This document shows, in pieces, positions 22,199 through 34,300 of a stretch of DNA of 64,000 nt. The notes under the pieces are model-generated. The model searched no databases. It was not told where the DNA came from and was given only the letters and a program-made list of their open reading frames with translations. A program made the translations under genes and the position numbers. Position 1 is the stretch's first letter, and each line of letters begins with the position of its first letter. Origin of the DNA: Zizania palustris (lineage: Eukaryota > Streptophyta > Magnoliopsida > Poales > Poaceae); assembly GCA_019279435.1 (NCBI GenBank), contig JAAALK010000286.1:26245931-26309930 (forward strand). Reading direction: 5' to 3'.

Positions 22199-24625
22199 TG
22201 AGAAACCAAGGGTGGTTTTAGACTGGATGATGAGTGATTGACAAAGATGAGTATTTGAGCGGTTGAGAGTTGGTGTTAGTGCATTAAGGGTTTCGATGTG
22301 AAATTGAGGATTGGCTGCCGAGGGTTTCGGCGGTGCGTCGCGTTCTTGTTTTGGCTTGTCTTGTTTGTGCAGGGAGGAGATGCTGACCAATTATCGACAG
22401 CGGGTGATCGAGGGTCGAGCGGGGAGCTTGATGCCGGAGGATCAGGGAGGTCGAACGAAGTTGGAGAAGATCGCAAGAGTGCATGAAGAGACGGAGCAAG
22501 ACTTGGACGGACGGCTGGCTGCGACGGCGTGATGACCGGGTTCATGAGAGGGCGGCTAGGACAAGAATTCAGGAGGCTCGACGGGACCGAGAGCGGAAGT
22601 TTCTTGTTGGTGCTCGGAGTCACGAAGCAGTGTCACGAGTTAAAGGGTTGAGAGGCTTTGTCGGTTTTTGCTGAAACCGTCACAAATCTAGTTTTGTTGA
22701 TTTTAATAGTTTGGAGTCTTTTACTTTGAGTCAAGGTGTAATAAACTTGTGAGTCTAGAGTTAGTGTACTCCTTTAGTATATTTTTCAGAATTTTCTAAT
22801 TCTGAAAATATATATTACAAGGAATAGGACTTTTGTGTAATTTTCAATTCTAGAGGGTTCTTTTTAGAAAATACCCCCATGGTTGGCCTATAAATAGGTG
22901 ACCATATCCATGGGCATGTGAGGGATGATTTGGCTGTCTTTTGGCTGAACCAAATATAAATTTTATACACATTTTGGCTGTTCTTATTGCTTGAAATCAA
23001 AATTGGGCGACACTGTTCACAATGAGAAAACAGGAACAACGCAGTTGTTTTCTCTCCCAACGCAGGTGAGTTTTCAGACTAGATTCGTTTTTGTGCTACG
23101 TTTTCTGGTAAATCTAGTGTCGAAGTTGATGTTGATATTTATACAACTTTTGTCGTGGATGTTGTAAATGATCCATGTTTTAAAGTTTCAAGTGATTTAT
23201 TTGATTCCTTCTTAATTATTTTGCTGATCCAACAAGGCATCACAGTTCTGGAATTTAACTTTAGCTGAAATGGTAAGTGTTTGTGTAGCCCTCTACATGT
23301 TTGATGAAATGTTTCTTCAAGTGTTCATCAACACCTTGGCTGATACTTGGATTGTTTCTTGAATGATTTCATGATTGAATGATGAACTAATTATTTTGTG
23401 TAAGGATGAAGTTGTTATTTCTGAGTTTCAACTAGAAATATTTGAGAATCCTGTCTCTAGAAGTATCTGAGTTATTTTTGCCTGGATTTGATTTTTGAGT
23501 GAGTTTTCTGGAGTTTTTCATTATAGAACATGGCTTAGATGTCCATGTAAAGTTTGATGTGAATGATCTGTATGTTCCATTTGTGAAGTTCTCAAAAGTT
23601 TTTGATCACTTCTGCATGTATTTGTCTGCCCAACAAACTACCTAAATGATTCTGAACACTTGTAATTTCTGCTGAGTACAGTGTTCTGTTTTCAGTCTGG
23701 ATTCAATCTTTGAGGAAATCTTTGATCTGTTTTGGTACTGTTTTTGGATCCCAGTTCTTCATAGTCTTTGAAGATCAAGTTTCCAGGGTTCCATTTTGGG
23801 AATTTTCAAGAGTTTTTGACCAATTCTACATATATATTTCTGTCCAACAATGTGCCTAAACAATTCTGGAAACTTATGATTTCTGCTGATTGAGTTGTCT
23901 TCAGTCTGGATTCAATCTTTGAGGTGATTTTTTATCTATTTTTTACTGTTCTTGGACCTGAGTTCTACATAACTTTTGTTGTCCAAGTTTCAAGGGTTTT
24001 ATGTTCGAAATTTGCAGAAGGTTTCGACCACTTATGCATATATTTTCCTGTCCAACAACGTGCATAAAAAGTTTTAAAAACTGCTGATTTCTGCCAAGTC
24101 GTGTTCTGTTTTCAGTCTGGATTCAGTCCTTGAGGCGATTTTTGATCAGTTTTGGTTCTGTTTTTGGACCTGAGTTATACATAACTCTTGTTGTCTATGT
24201 TACAAGGGTTCCTTGTTTGAAGTTTCAAAATGTTCTGAACAGAGCTACATATTATTTTTGGCTCATCTATATGCTATAAAAAATCTGGAAGGTTGTCATT
24301 TCCTAAAAATCTTGAAGGCTCAAAGTTGAATCTATAAATATTTTTCTCCCTTATTTTTCTTTCCCAGATTGCCGATCATGTGTTGCCGTATGCAGTGATG
24401 CTTCTCACCATGTGTGAAAATTCAGTGCTGGTGATCCCTCAATCTATCATTTGACATAATATCAGATAGGAGCGTGATAGCATCTGTTTTTATCGGAGTC
24501 TTTACTATTTCTTCTTCCACTTTTTCATTTAGAGGTGCGTTGGGTGATTTGAAAAGGCCATCATATTCTCAAGAATTTGTCGTGGCACCTATTCACCCCC
24601 CTCTTGTCGTCATTCCGATCCCACA
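22199..24625 (+). repeat. 3' LTR of copia B
   Basis: It is 2427 bp, starts TGAGAAACC after the polypurine tract and ends GATCCCACA. The promoter TATAAATA lies near 22890. The 3' end holds the CACCTATTCACCCCC block typical of these families (compare CCCATTCACCCCC in family A). It differs from the 5' LTR at many sites, so the insertion is old. Confidence 0.9.
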
Positions 24626-25184
24626 AAATGTTCGGCGACAAGCATTCAAATTTGTATTACTTGACGATGTGTTGTATCGCCGAACTATTGATGGAGTACT
24701 TTTGAAGTGCTTGGATACCAATCAATCTAGAGTGTCTATAGGTGAAGTTCATCAGGGACTTTGTGGTACTCATTAGTTGGCCCAGGAAATGATGAGTTGG
24801 ATGCTCAACAGTGTGGGTTTTATTGGCTGACTATGACTGAAGACTGTTTTAAGTACTATAGAGGATGCGAGGCTTGTCAAAGGTTTGGTAATATTGAGCT
24901 TGCTCCTGCATCTTTGCATAATCTTATTACCAAACCATTGTTGTTCTAAGGTTGGGCCTTGGACTTCATCGGCCAAATTTATCCTTCCTCTTAAAAAGGG
25001 CATCGATTCGTGTTGATGGCTACAGATTACTTCACCAAGTGGACCGAGGTCGTTCCTCTAAAGAATATGACATAAAACAAGGTAATTGACTTCATCTTGA
25101 AGCACTTTAAACATAGATTCGGTATTAACCAAGCTATTACTACTGATCAGGGTGCTTCATTTGTTTCAAAAGAAGTGTGTGATT
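24626..25184 (+). pseudogene. G1 integrase, zinc-binding and first half of catalytic core
   Basis: It reads RRQAFKFVLLDDVLYRR, then the H2C2 zinc-binding module (EVHQGLCGTH ... CEACQRFGN), then the core: LDFIGQI (first Asp) and TTDQGASFVS (second Asp). Stops lie at 24774-24776 (TAG after GTH), near 24949, and within 24990-25080. It is cut at KEVCD by CACTA-2 and continues at 35452. Confidence 0.87.
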
Positions 25185-25440
25185 CACTACTACAAACCGT
25201 CACTGTAGTGGCATTGGGCAAAACCACTATAGTGGCGGGCCATTAGATGCCCGCCACTACAGTTGCTGGTGCTGACGGCAGCACTAGCGCCCGCCACTAT
25301 TGTTGGTAAAGTAGTGGCGGTCGGTGCTGACGTTATCCCGGACCGCCACTATTGTACCAATAGTAGTGGCGGGCGCTGGTGCTGCCCGCCGCTGCTAATA
25401 TGGCCGCCACTAAAGTATTGATGACATCACTTGCGACCGC
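25185..25440. repeat. CACTA-2 left terminal and subterminal repeats
   Basis: The terminal CACTACTACAAA is followed by about eight direct or inverted copies of GTAGTGGCGGGC / GCCCGCCACTA, with spacers such as GGTGCTGACG. These are candidate transposase binding sites. The repeats stop immediately before the promoter at 25455. Confidence 0.9.
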
Positions 25441-25454
25441 CACTACTATTCTAG

Positions 25455-25462
25455 CTATAAAT
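25455..25462 (+). promoter_or_regulatory. Likely TATA box for CACTA-2 gene 1
   Basis: TATAAATG lies just inside the subterminal repeats, about 580 bp upstream of the first transposase ATG at 26034. The sequence between (25463-26033) is noncoding: a GC-rich 5' leader, then AT-rich DNA that may be an intron, since a GGAGGTAAAT donor-like site lies at 25590 and TTTTAG precedes the ATG. In En/Spm elements the subterminal repeats adjoin the promoter in the same way. Confidence 0.55.
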
Positions 25463-26033
25463 GCGTAACTTCTTCCTCCCCGAGCTCTACCGGAGTTCGC
25501 ATTTAATTTTGTCCGTACAATGGCGACAAAAATCTAGATAAAGAGTGGGGAGGCTTTGTTTTCGTTTCTTTTGAAGGATTTCATTCTAGGAGGTAAATCC
25601 ATGCCGAATCTCACATTTATTTTGTATTTAATCATGTATACAATGAGTTATTAGCGTTTTACTAATTTAGGGTTTGTGAATAGAATTTTTCAAATAATCT
25701 TCCATTTACAGTGTTACCTTCTCCCAAATGAACAAATATGACCCTCCTCACAATTATTCATCACTTGTATATTGATTTACGTCATTTTAATCTCTTTTTT
25801 AATTTGATTTATGATTATAGATCTAGAGTTATATTGTTTGGAGAGAGAGAAACCAATATAGTTAATTTATTTAATAATTATTTCTGCTTAATAAATAGTT
25901 TTAATTAAAGCATTGAGGATTTTTAATTAATGTTGTTATGAGCGATAATAAATCAATATATTTTCAATTTGTAAATTACTAAAATTAACAATAATGAATT
26001 TATTAATATTTTTTCAAATAATATATGTTTTAG

Positions 26034-29000
26034 ATGGAGCACAGGTCCTGGATGTACTCGTCCAACGACGGAGATGTGGTGGCATATTTTAACAGAGTAA
26101 CTGAATTTACTGAAGCTGCCGCACAATATGCTTCCCGTCAGAGTGAAGAGGCAATATATTGTCCTTGTAAAGTTTGTAAAAACGAAGCGATGTATCCGTG
26201 TTCTGATCGTGAAACCATACGATTTCACTTGTTGAAAAATGGTTTCGTGAAGAACTATTATATATGGACGAAACATGGTGAGATGGGCCAAAATCCTCCT
26301 GAAGATTCTGATGTGCCGCAAGATGCTCATCAACATAGAAGAGGTTGTGATCATACATCCGACATAACACATGATGATGTTGATTAACATGATGATGATG
26401 ATGACGCCTTTGATGTGGAGGAACTGATGCGAAATGTTGCACCTGAGGTGTTGTTGCAGAGAACTACAACCAAAGGATACGATAACTTTGAAGCACTTGA
26501 CAAAGCATCAAAAAACCTTCTTTACGAGGAACGCCACGGATGCGTTAAGCAGTATACTGTGTTGTACACAATTCTTGAGCTTATGAAACTGAAGGCCAGC
26601 AGTGGATGGTCTGACACTAGTTTTTCAGATCTTTTACAACTCCTAAAAAAGGTTTTGCCAAAACCCAATGGTTTACCATCTGATACGTACCAAGCAAAGA
26701 AGATGATTTGTCCGTTGACTTTGGGCGTTCAGAAGATTCATGCATGCCCGAACCACTGTATCCTATATCGAAAAGAGTATGGATTGTTAGAGAGATGTCC
26801 GCAGTGCAACGCGAGTCGATACAACCGTCCAAATGACTGTGTGGAGGACTACAATGACCACCAGAAGAAGAATAATAAGAGGTTGCAGAAGAGGAATAAA
26901 AATGTTATTGAAGACCATCCTGGAAAAAAGACGGAGAGGAAAGTTCCAGCCTTAGTAATGTGGTACCTACCGGTGATTGATCGCTTGAAATGTATGTTCT
27001 CTAATCCTAGAGATGCTGAACTATTAATCTGGCATTTCGCTGGGCAAAAGTAGGACGGAAAACTTCGGCACCCTGCGGATGCTAGGCAGTGGAAATCATT
27101 TGACCTGGCCCATCCAGATTTCTCGGACGATCCTAGAAATATCAGGATGGGACTTAGCACGGATGGAATGAATCCCTTCGGTGAGATGAGGAACCCACAT
27201 AGTACATGGCCAGTCTTTCTATGCTTGTTCAACATTCCATCATGGTTGTGCCATAAAAGAAAATACCTTATGCTCACTACTCTAATTTCTGGTCCAAAAC
27301 AACCTGGCAATGACATTGATATCTTTCTAGAACCTTTGATGGAGGATATGAAACATCTATGGAACATGGTGCCTGTGTGTGGGATGAGCACAAGAAAGAG
27401 CACTTCAATCTAAGAGCCATAATCTTTTGCACCATAGCTGACAACCCAGGATGCATGTCCTTAACAGGACAGGTTAAAGGAAAGACAGCATGTGTAGTGT
27501 GTGTGGACCAGACAAAATCTATGCATCTTCCATCATTCGTTAAGACGATATATATGCGACACCGCAGATTTTTACCAAAAAACCACAAATATCGAAGAAA
27601 TAGGAACCATTTCGACGGTACAATCGAGCTTGGATAGCCTCCATGAAATCGAGATGGCAAATTTCTATTCGAAATGGTAAAGAATATCAAAGTTGTTTTC
27701 GGAAAGAAGAGGAAGAAATCTGAAAAAATTTCAAAGGACGCTCCATTTAAAAAGCAGTCGATCTTCTTTAGATATTTGCCCTATTGGAAGGAGTTGGAGA
27801 TTGGTCATGCTATCGATACAATGCACGTTGAGAAGAATGTCTTCGAAAGCACTATCGGTATTTTGTTAGACATACCGGGCAAATCAAAAGATGGACTCAA
27901 AGTACGAAGGGACCTTCAAACTCTCGGAATTAGACCCGAGCTTCACCCACAGGAAAGGGCCAATGGAAAATTTTTCCTTCCAGCTGCTAGCTATAACCTC
28001 ACAATTGACGAGAAATGATCAATCTGCAGGTGTCTATATGGAATTAGAGTTCCAACAGGATTCTCAACGAATATAAAGAATATTGTCTCCCTAGCAGATT
28101 TGAGGATGAGCGGCTACAACACTCATGATTGTCATGTTATGCTTGGGCTATTCCTTGCCATCGCAGTAAGAGGAGTCAAACATTCATTTCTGAAGATGGT
28201 GATAACACGCATGTGTCACTTCTTCAATTTCATATCAAAGAAGGTGATCGACACTGAAGAGTTAAATGAATTACGTAAACAAATGAGGGACACTATGTGT
28301 CAGCTTGAGATGTGCTTTCCTCCTTCACATTTTGATATTATGGAGCACTATATGATACATATAGCAGACCAAATCTTTGTTCTCGGTCCAACGTACCTGC
28401 ACAATATGTATGCGTACGAGCGTCTAATGGTTATCTTCAAGGGTTACGTACGAAATCATGCTTATCCAGAGGGTTCCATGATAGAGGGCTACACGACTGA
28501 GGAAGTCATTGAGTGCTACACAGATTACATAAAATATGGAAGTCCAATAGGAGTTCCCGTGTCCCGACACCATGGAAGACTCACCGGTAAAGGAACTAAA
28601 GGCAGGAAAATCATACGAGACAATAGTTACCAAACAATAAGAGAATCACGTTACAGTGTAATGCATCAGTTGGCGATTATGAGACCATATGTTGAACAAC
28701 ACCTGCAAGAGCTTCGTGAAAAGAATGAAGATCGCGATGAACAATGGATTATGAAAGAACACAAAATTTATTTCACATCATGGCTGAGGGATCAAAACCT
28801 TTCGATTGGAGAAACCGACGAAGAGATGATGATAAATAAATTGTCTTACGGTCCATTGAGCATGGTTAAAACATGCAAGCGTATGACATCAATGGTTTCA
28901 CATTCTATACCAAAGCAAAGGATCAAAAGAGTCAACGCCAAAATAGTGGTGTCAGAGGAGAAGCAGAAGATAGCACTGGACAAAAGAATGCTTACTATGG

Positions 29001-29412
29001 ATACATCGAAGAAATATGGGAACTTAACTACGGGAACTCTATAGAAATCCCTGTATTTAAGTGTCAGTGGGTCAGACATCCAGAAGGTGTGGAGGTGGAT
29101 GATTACGGGTTTACGATAGTTGACCTTAATAAGGTGACTTATAAAGATGACCCTTGGATACTCGCTCAATCCGTGGCACAAGTATTTTACATACTTGATC
29201 CTAAAGATGAGAAAAAATACATCGTTTCTCCAGGAAAACAAAGAATTGTTGGAGTTGATGGAGTCGAAGACGAAGAAGAATACAATCAGTTTGATGAGGT
29301 GCCGTTTTTCCTTGACATATCAACGATCAATGTGGTTGAAGCAAAACTGTCATTTGGTAGTGTGATTCCTTATCTACGCACCAATGGCGATGGAAAATTA
29401 GTGCAAGGCTAG
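26034..29412 (+). pseudogene. CACTA-2 gene 1, TnpD-like transposase remnant
   Basis: The order of domains matches plant CACTA transposases. A transposase-associated N-terminal domain comes first (26034-26387, with CPCKVC and IRFHLLKNGF). The Transposase_21 core follows (about 26700-28020, including CPNHCILYRKEY, CPQCNASRY, GMNPFGEMRNPHSTWPV and AIDTMHVEKNVFESTIG). Next is a DUF4218-like part (28090-28480, MSGYNTHDCHVMLGLF), then a DUF4216-like part (28880-29250, NGFTFYTKAKDQKS). In-frame stops occur at 26385, 27051, 27635 and 28016. There is a frame change near 27360 and a 1-base loss near 28876, where a Trp codon is shortened. It cuts and pastes the element when intact; this copy cannot encode it. 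Confidence 0.9.
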
Positions 29413-29571
29413 ATCATTTATGTTTAGTGTGCGTATTTGTAAAATCAATTATGTTATTTATTGTTAAAACATTTTCAAGATCAAATGAGGATTTAATTAA
29501 ACATCAATAGAAAATTTATTAAACATCAATAGAAATTGTTTTAAAAAATTTAATTTTTGGGGCCAACAGCA

Positions 29572-29672
29572 AGGTTCAAACCTCATACCGCCTGCCGGCA
29601 GCGAGGTTCGAACCTCGAACCGCATGGCCCCAAGTGAGCCCCGCGCAGCACTGCGCTACTAAGTGTTTCACG
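29572..29672 (-). repeat. tRNA-like repeat, copy 1 (possible SINE fragment)
   Basis: Read on the - strand it holds TAGCGCAGTGCTGCG, close to the A box of tRNA genes, and about 40 bases on GGTTCGAGGTTCGAACC, close to the B box. A T/A-rich tail follows at lower coordinates. A similar 100-bp block recurs at 31203-31302. It cannot fold as a complete tRNA as far as I can see, so I treat it as a tRNA-derived repeat. Confidence 0.5.
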
Positions 29673-29716
29673 TCAATGTAGGAAGAGTATTATATGCTAT
29701 ATATATAATCCCTACC

Positions 29717-29805
29717 TCTATTAGTAGTGGCGGGCTGGATGACGTCAGCATGCCCGCCACTACTAAGGCAGAATGACGTCAGCATGCCCGCCACTGCTAA
29801 TACAC
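29717..29805. repeat. Internal cluster of CACTA-2 subterminal motifs
   Basis: Two inverted pairs of TAGTAGTGGCGGGC and GCCCGCCACTACTA with GATGACGTCAGCAT or AATGACGTCAGCAT between them. The same motif and the GACGTCAGC-like spacer (GAGGTCAGC) mark both element ends (25185-25440 and 35061-35448). The cluster sits between genes 1 and 2, just upstream of the gene 2 leader. Confidence 0.85.
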
Positions 29806-30234
29806 CTACATATACTTTCCACTCCCGCCGTCCGAAAACCTAGTTTCATTTTCTAAACCCTAAACTCCCGTGTCGCCCCCTCCTCCCGTTGCCGCCGTCG
29901 ACATCCCGGAGCACGTCGCCGCTGCCCTCCGCGCTCCCGTCGCCGCCTTCCTCGAAGCCCGTCTCGGCGCCGCCCGTCACCGCCATCCAGTCAGTAAATG
30001 GTAGATAACCTATCTTTGGTCTTATTTTATTCGAGCTTAGGGTTAAAATGGTTTCTAATTGTTATATTAATTTATGTGTGGTAATATAATTTAGTATAAT
30101 ATTACTAGTAGAATGCACTATAAAAAATTTTTGAGAAAAAAAATTTCCACTATAACAATAATGTTTTTTAATGTACTATAATATTACTAGCTTAGGGTTT
30201 TTTAATGTTATATCAACGTGACAAAAAAATTGCA

Positions 30235-30835
30235 GATGGCTCCTCCTAAGATTGAACCAAACAGTGGATCCTCAGACTCTACATCATGTGGCGTGTGTGA
30301 GGTTTGCAAATGCGGTAAACATAAGGTACATGATGGTATAGTTTGCAGTTGTTTGGCGAAGAAAGTGATTCTCATAATGGACTCTGACTCGGAGGACGAC
30401 TCGCGATCGCCGCAACTAGATAGGGTAAGTGTTGGCAGACGGAAGAATGATGAGACAACCGGTGGTAGAGGGAAACATGCCGAGGCTAGCGGTGGAAAAG
30501 GGAAGCATGTAGAGCAATGCGGCAGCAAGAGGAGGATCGAGGCAAGATCCTCTTTTTATGCAAATTTTATATTTTTATCATCCAATTCAATCATTGATAA
30601 TAAGTTGTTCTCACTATCGTTGCCGCGTGTATTTTCTTGTTCGGGAACATGGAGAGCAGTTCAGACTGCCTGATGATGCCGAGTTGGTTGAGGATTGGCA
30701 AGTTGAGGCTTTTAATCTGTTTAACAGGAAATAGGTTGGGTTTGTGCCGAGGAAGAAGAAGCTCCAAACCATATCTTTCTTTTGGGTTTGACCACCGCGC
30801 TACAAAGTCTCGATCATATCGTAACAACATGTAAT
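30235..30835 (+). pseudogene. Probable 5' exons of CACTA-2 gene 2
   Basis: Translation from ATG at 30235 gives a short Cys-rich start (CGVCEVCKCGKHKVHDGIVC) and an acidic stretch (MDSDSEDDSRS), then a strong GTAAGT donor at 30425. A second coding block near 30650-30735 reads REHGEQFRLPDDAELVEDWQ then VEAFNLFNRK, followed directly by a TAG. That TAG either is a mutation or lies in an intron. I could not fix the exon ends, so I keep this apart from the open downstream part. Confidence 0.5.
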
Positions 30836-31202
30836 AAAAACACACTTAATGAAATAAAAACAGTAAACTAAGGGAGAAAAATACCAAATTTTGCAATTAG
30901 AATATTGTTGTTGTATTTTTATTGTACAAAAAGTTTCAATTTCAAAGGAAGAATAAACTATAGATTTTGCTTTCAAACCTCAGTCATTTCTTCTCTAAAC
31001 CCTAATGCATCCCCGGAGAATCTCATGTTTCTTAATGAAATAAAAAAAAGTAAAGTGAGGCAGAAAAAAACCAATTTTTTAAATTTGATAAGTTATGATG
31101 TAATTTTATTGTTAAAAAAATCAAGTTCAAACTAGAATTTAAACATGAATAAAAAAGTCATGAAAATTAGAATAGAAATGTAAAAAAAATGTTTGGATGC
31201 TA

Positions 31203-31302
31203 GCAGCAAGGTTTTAACCTCAAACCGCCTGCAGGCCGCAAGGTTCGAACCTCGAACCACATGGCACCAAAGCAACCCCCGCACCACTGCGCTACAAAGT
31301 GT
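31203..31302 (-). repeat. tRNA-like repeat, copy 2 (possible SINE fragment)
   Basis: On the - strand: TAGCGCAGTGGTGCGG (A-box-like, matching TRGCNNAGTGG), then GGTTCGAGGTTCGAACC, then GGCGGTTTGAGG and a run of T after about 100 bases. It is similar to 29572-29672 over about 100 bases. It lies in what appears to be an intron of gene 2, ahead of the acceptor at 31391-31392. Confidence 0.55.
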
Positions 31303-31392
31303 TTCTCGACATGAGTGGCAACGTAGTAACAAGTCAGAGCAGCTTCTAACCGAGGATTACATTCCTGAAGCTCACATTGTCTATCATCGTAG

Positions 31393-34300
31393 GATCGTCC
31401 AAAGCGAGGAAGCAAGCGTCGATTATTCCAAGTCGAGAAAAGAACAACTATTGTCCAGGCTATTGAGTCAGCTGAGCGAACAGATGTTGAGCCCGCTGCC
31501 ACAACATCGTCTGCAAATGCAAAGAGGAGAGGGAAACGGGAGAAGAACAAGCTGCATACAACTATCTATGAGGTTGAAGAAGTGCATGTTGATGGGGCTC
31601 CAAAGAAGCCAAAAGAAATCACAGCGAAGTGGCGTAACGACTGTGGATGTCTCGCCAGGGAGCGATGTAAGATAGTTTGGAAAAAATGGAAGAATGTCCA
31701 TGAAGCTACAAAGAACGAATTGTGGCAGCATATAAAAGCGCATTATAAATTCCCGGAAGACCGCTTAGAAGACGCCAAAGCTGCCACATTGAAGACTATC
31801 GGGAAGGCTCTCCGTACATTTAGGACTAAACTGAACACACAATACCTTCAGAAAGATGAGTCGCCACTCAATGACTACGGCTTTATAATGCCAAATGAAT
31901 GGAACGAATTCAAAATGCAGCATTGCTCAGAAGAAGCCAAACAAGAGAGCATCATGTTCAAAGAACTTAATAAGAAGAATAAGTTCCCACATAAACTTGG
32001 GCCAAGTGGATATAAGGCCAAGGAGGATGAGTGGAGTAGAAAGGAGGAGGAGGACCGTGCGGCTGGGTTACCTGAACAGTTTTCAGGTGCTGATCAGCGC
32101 ACTAAGAGATGGCTCCTAGGTCGAGCTAAAAAAACACCCGAGGGCCAATATATGCTCTCCGACTCACGGACTAGTGAAGTATTCCAGAAAGCACAGGAAA
32201 TCGCTGAGTTGGAGAAGACTAGAAAGTTCAAGCCCGAGGGATGTAATGACCAGCTTACATCTGCTCTTGGAAACAAGGAACATCGAGGGCGCACCCGAGG
32301 TGTCTCTTCTATAGCACCCTGGAAAAATACTTTCAAGAAACAGGAGGGTGCCACATACACGAAGCGTCAAGCACACACAGACGACGCCGCAGAGCGCCGT
32401 GCAGAGTGGGAGCGACACTTTTTTGAATTTATTAACGAGAATCCAAACATAATGCAGGCTGCAGCGGGACAAATAATTGTGCCAAAGGTACGACTCGACG
32501 TACCAAGAAGTGTTGGCTCAGTACAAGACAAATTTCATATAAATTATATTAAAGAGGACACACCATGCAACCTGCATGTACCGATAGGGCGCAAAGGGTA
32601 TTCCCAAGAGGTTGCACGAGGCATTGCTATGCCTGGGGATTTATTTCACAATCGGCCTATTCCTGCTGACTATACCAAGGTTCAGGTCATTGAGATCACC
32701 AATGACAGATTTATTAATGACCCCTTGGATCTTCCAATGCCTGATGAGGGGATTGAGACAATCGGAGATGCTCTAAATAACTTTGTCCTATGGGCGAGCC
32801 GAGATATCAAATTACTGCAGACAAGTTCTCAGAGTAAATCACATATTGTCTCATCACAATCCCCCACATATCTTTCATCTCAGGATGTGCAAAATATAGG
32901 ATCTTTATCACCTGTTGATGAGCGTGAGATAGAGGAAAAGGCAGAGGAAGAGTCAGTGCCCGATAAAGTGGCAGAAGTGATAGAATCGAAAGTGACTTCT
33001 GATCCTCAAGTGACAAAGCCAGTGCCAGTGCTTGAGCCCACTGACGAGCCCAACACAAATGTGCCAGAGCCAGATCAAATGCCAGTGCCAGTTCCGGCTA
33101 AGCCTCAAGTGCCAGTTCTAGCTGATCCTCAAGTGCCGGTGGCCAAGCCCATAACAAAAGTGCCAGTGCTAGTTGCCGAGCCTAAAAAACAAGATGCATG
33201 CCCAAAGCCAGCAATCCACAAGATAACTGTTCAAGCTGGGCAGTGTTCTGCGCTGAAATCTGAGATGCATAAATTTTTTACTACTATGGGGCAAACACGT
33301 TCTATGCCCGAAGCGGCTCCCATAAAGGCTCCAGTACAAAAGCATGCGGGCTCACTTTCTGTTGATAAATGGACCTACGGAGACGAGGATTATATTGAAT
33401 ACGAACCAGGCAAACCATTATTACCCCAAGGAGTACTTAAGAGTATGCCTTGGATGATGAAAACATTTCATGACTGGTACCTCGAAACGTCTTCGTTAGG
33501 AGTAACACAAATAGAACTGAAGGTTCCACAAGAAATATTCAACTGCCCAGAGTTTAAGCTTGCACTATTTTTCGATGACTTCCATCGGATGTTTCGTCTG
33601 AAGCGAACCGACATCACAAGCATGATGCTCTGGTGCATGTAAGTACTTTATACTTTGTCAATACAAAGCAAAAATAAATAATGTCTTATATTGACTATTG
33701 TTTCATAACATATGAAGTTGTAATTCATGCTGTGACGAGTCTAATATGTATGGGTACTTGAACCCATCATTAATAAGCCAAAGTGCGCTGAACCCGACAC
33801 TAAACCAGAACGATAGCAAGTACTGGACTGCGGGTAAGAAAAAAATTCAAAGAAAGATGTTCAATAAAGACGAAGACACACTTAAGAAGAACAAAAGGAG
33901 TTGTGCCGCGTTGTATATTGCGCGGTGCATGGATCAATGGAAGGATAGAGAAATGATAAATGGGGCATATAACTTTAAGTATACCCACTATATCCACTTA
34001 ATCACGTTTTATCGATTATGAAACTAACATAATCATATATTACTTCTTTCGATAGTGATCATTGGATTGCACTTCTGATATACCCAAAGAGCTCAAGGGT
34101 TTATGTGCTCGACTCGCTCGACAAACCCAAAAAAGAATATCAAGATATATTAAATGTTATTCAGAGTGCATATAGATACAACGTGGAAAAGTTAGGTGGC
34201 CCACATGATCCACAGAGGCCAAAAGATATGCTTATCAGAACTAACTATCTGGTAATATTATATTTTTAAATTTCTTAATTCAATTGATAAAGCCAAACTA

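Larger units (their letters stand above)
16216..24625 (+). mobile_element. Copia B, LTR-gag-LTR element without pol
   Basis: There are two related LTRs (16216-18558 and 22199-24625), a gag and a polypurine tract, but nothing for protease, integrase, reverse transcriptase or RNase H. Flanks are GAATG (16211-16215) and AAATG (24626-24630), a 5-bp duplication with one change. Joining the flanks restores the G1 frame (DW-NVRRQAF), which fixes both ends. The 5' LTR lacks its last part, and the primer binding site is missing too. Confidence 0.9.
29413..30234 (+). other. Intergenic region of CACTA-2 with second repeat cluster and leader of gene 2
   Basis: AT-rich DNA to 29560, a tRNA-like repeat (29572-29672), then a cluster of subterminal-type motifs (29717-29805). 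A C-rich leader follows (29820-29990, CTAAACCCTAAACTCCC, CCGCCGTCG runs), with AT-rich sequence to the ATG at 30235. ACATATACTTTCC at 29809 is a weak TATA candidate. AATGGTAGATAA near 29999 could hold a leader intron donor, since TTGCAG lies just before the ATG. Confidence 0.6.

Noticed and set aside
29572..29672. Functional tRNA gene
   Set aside because: Only the two internal promoter boxes resemble a tRNA; I could not form the acceptor and anticodon stems.
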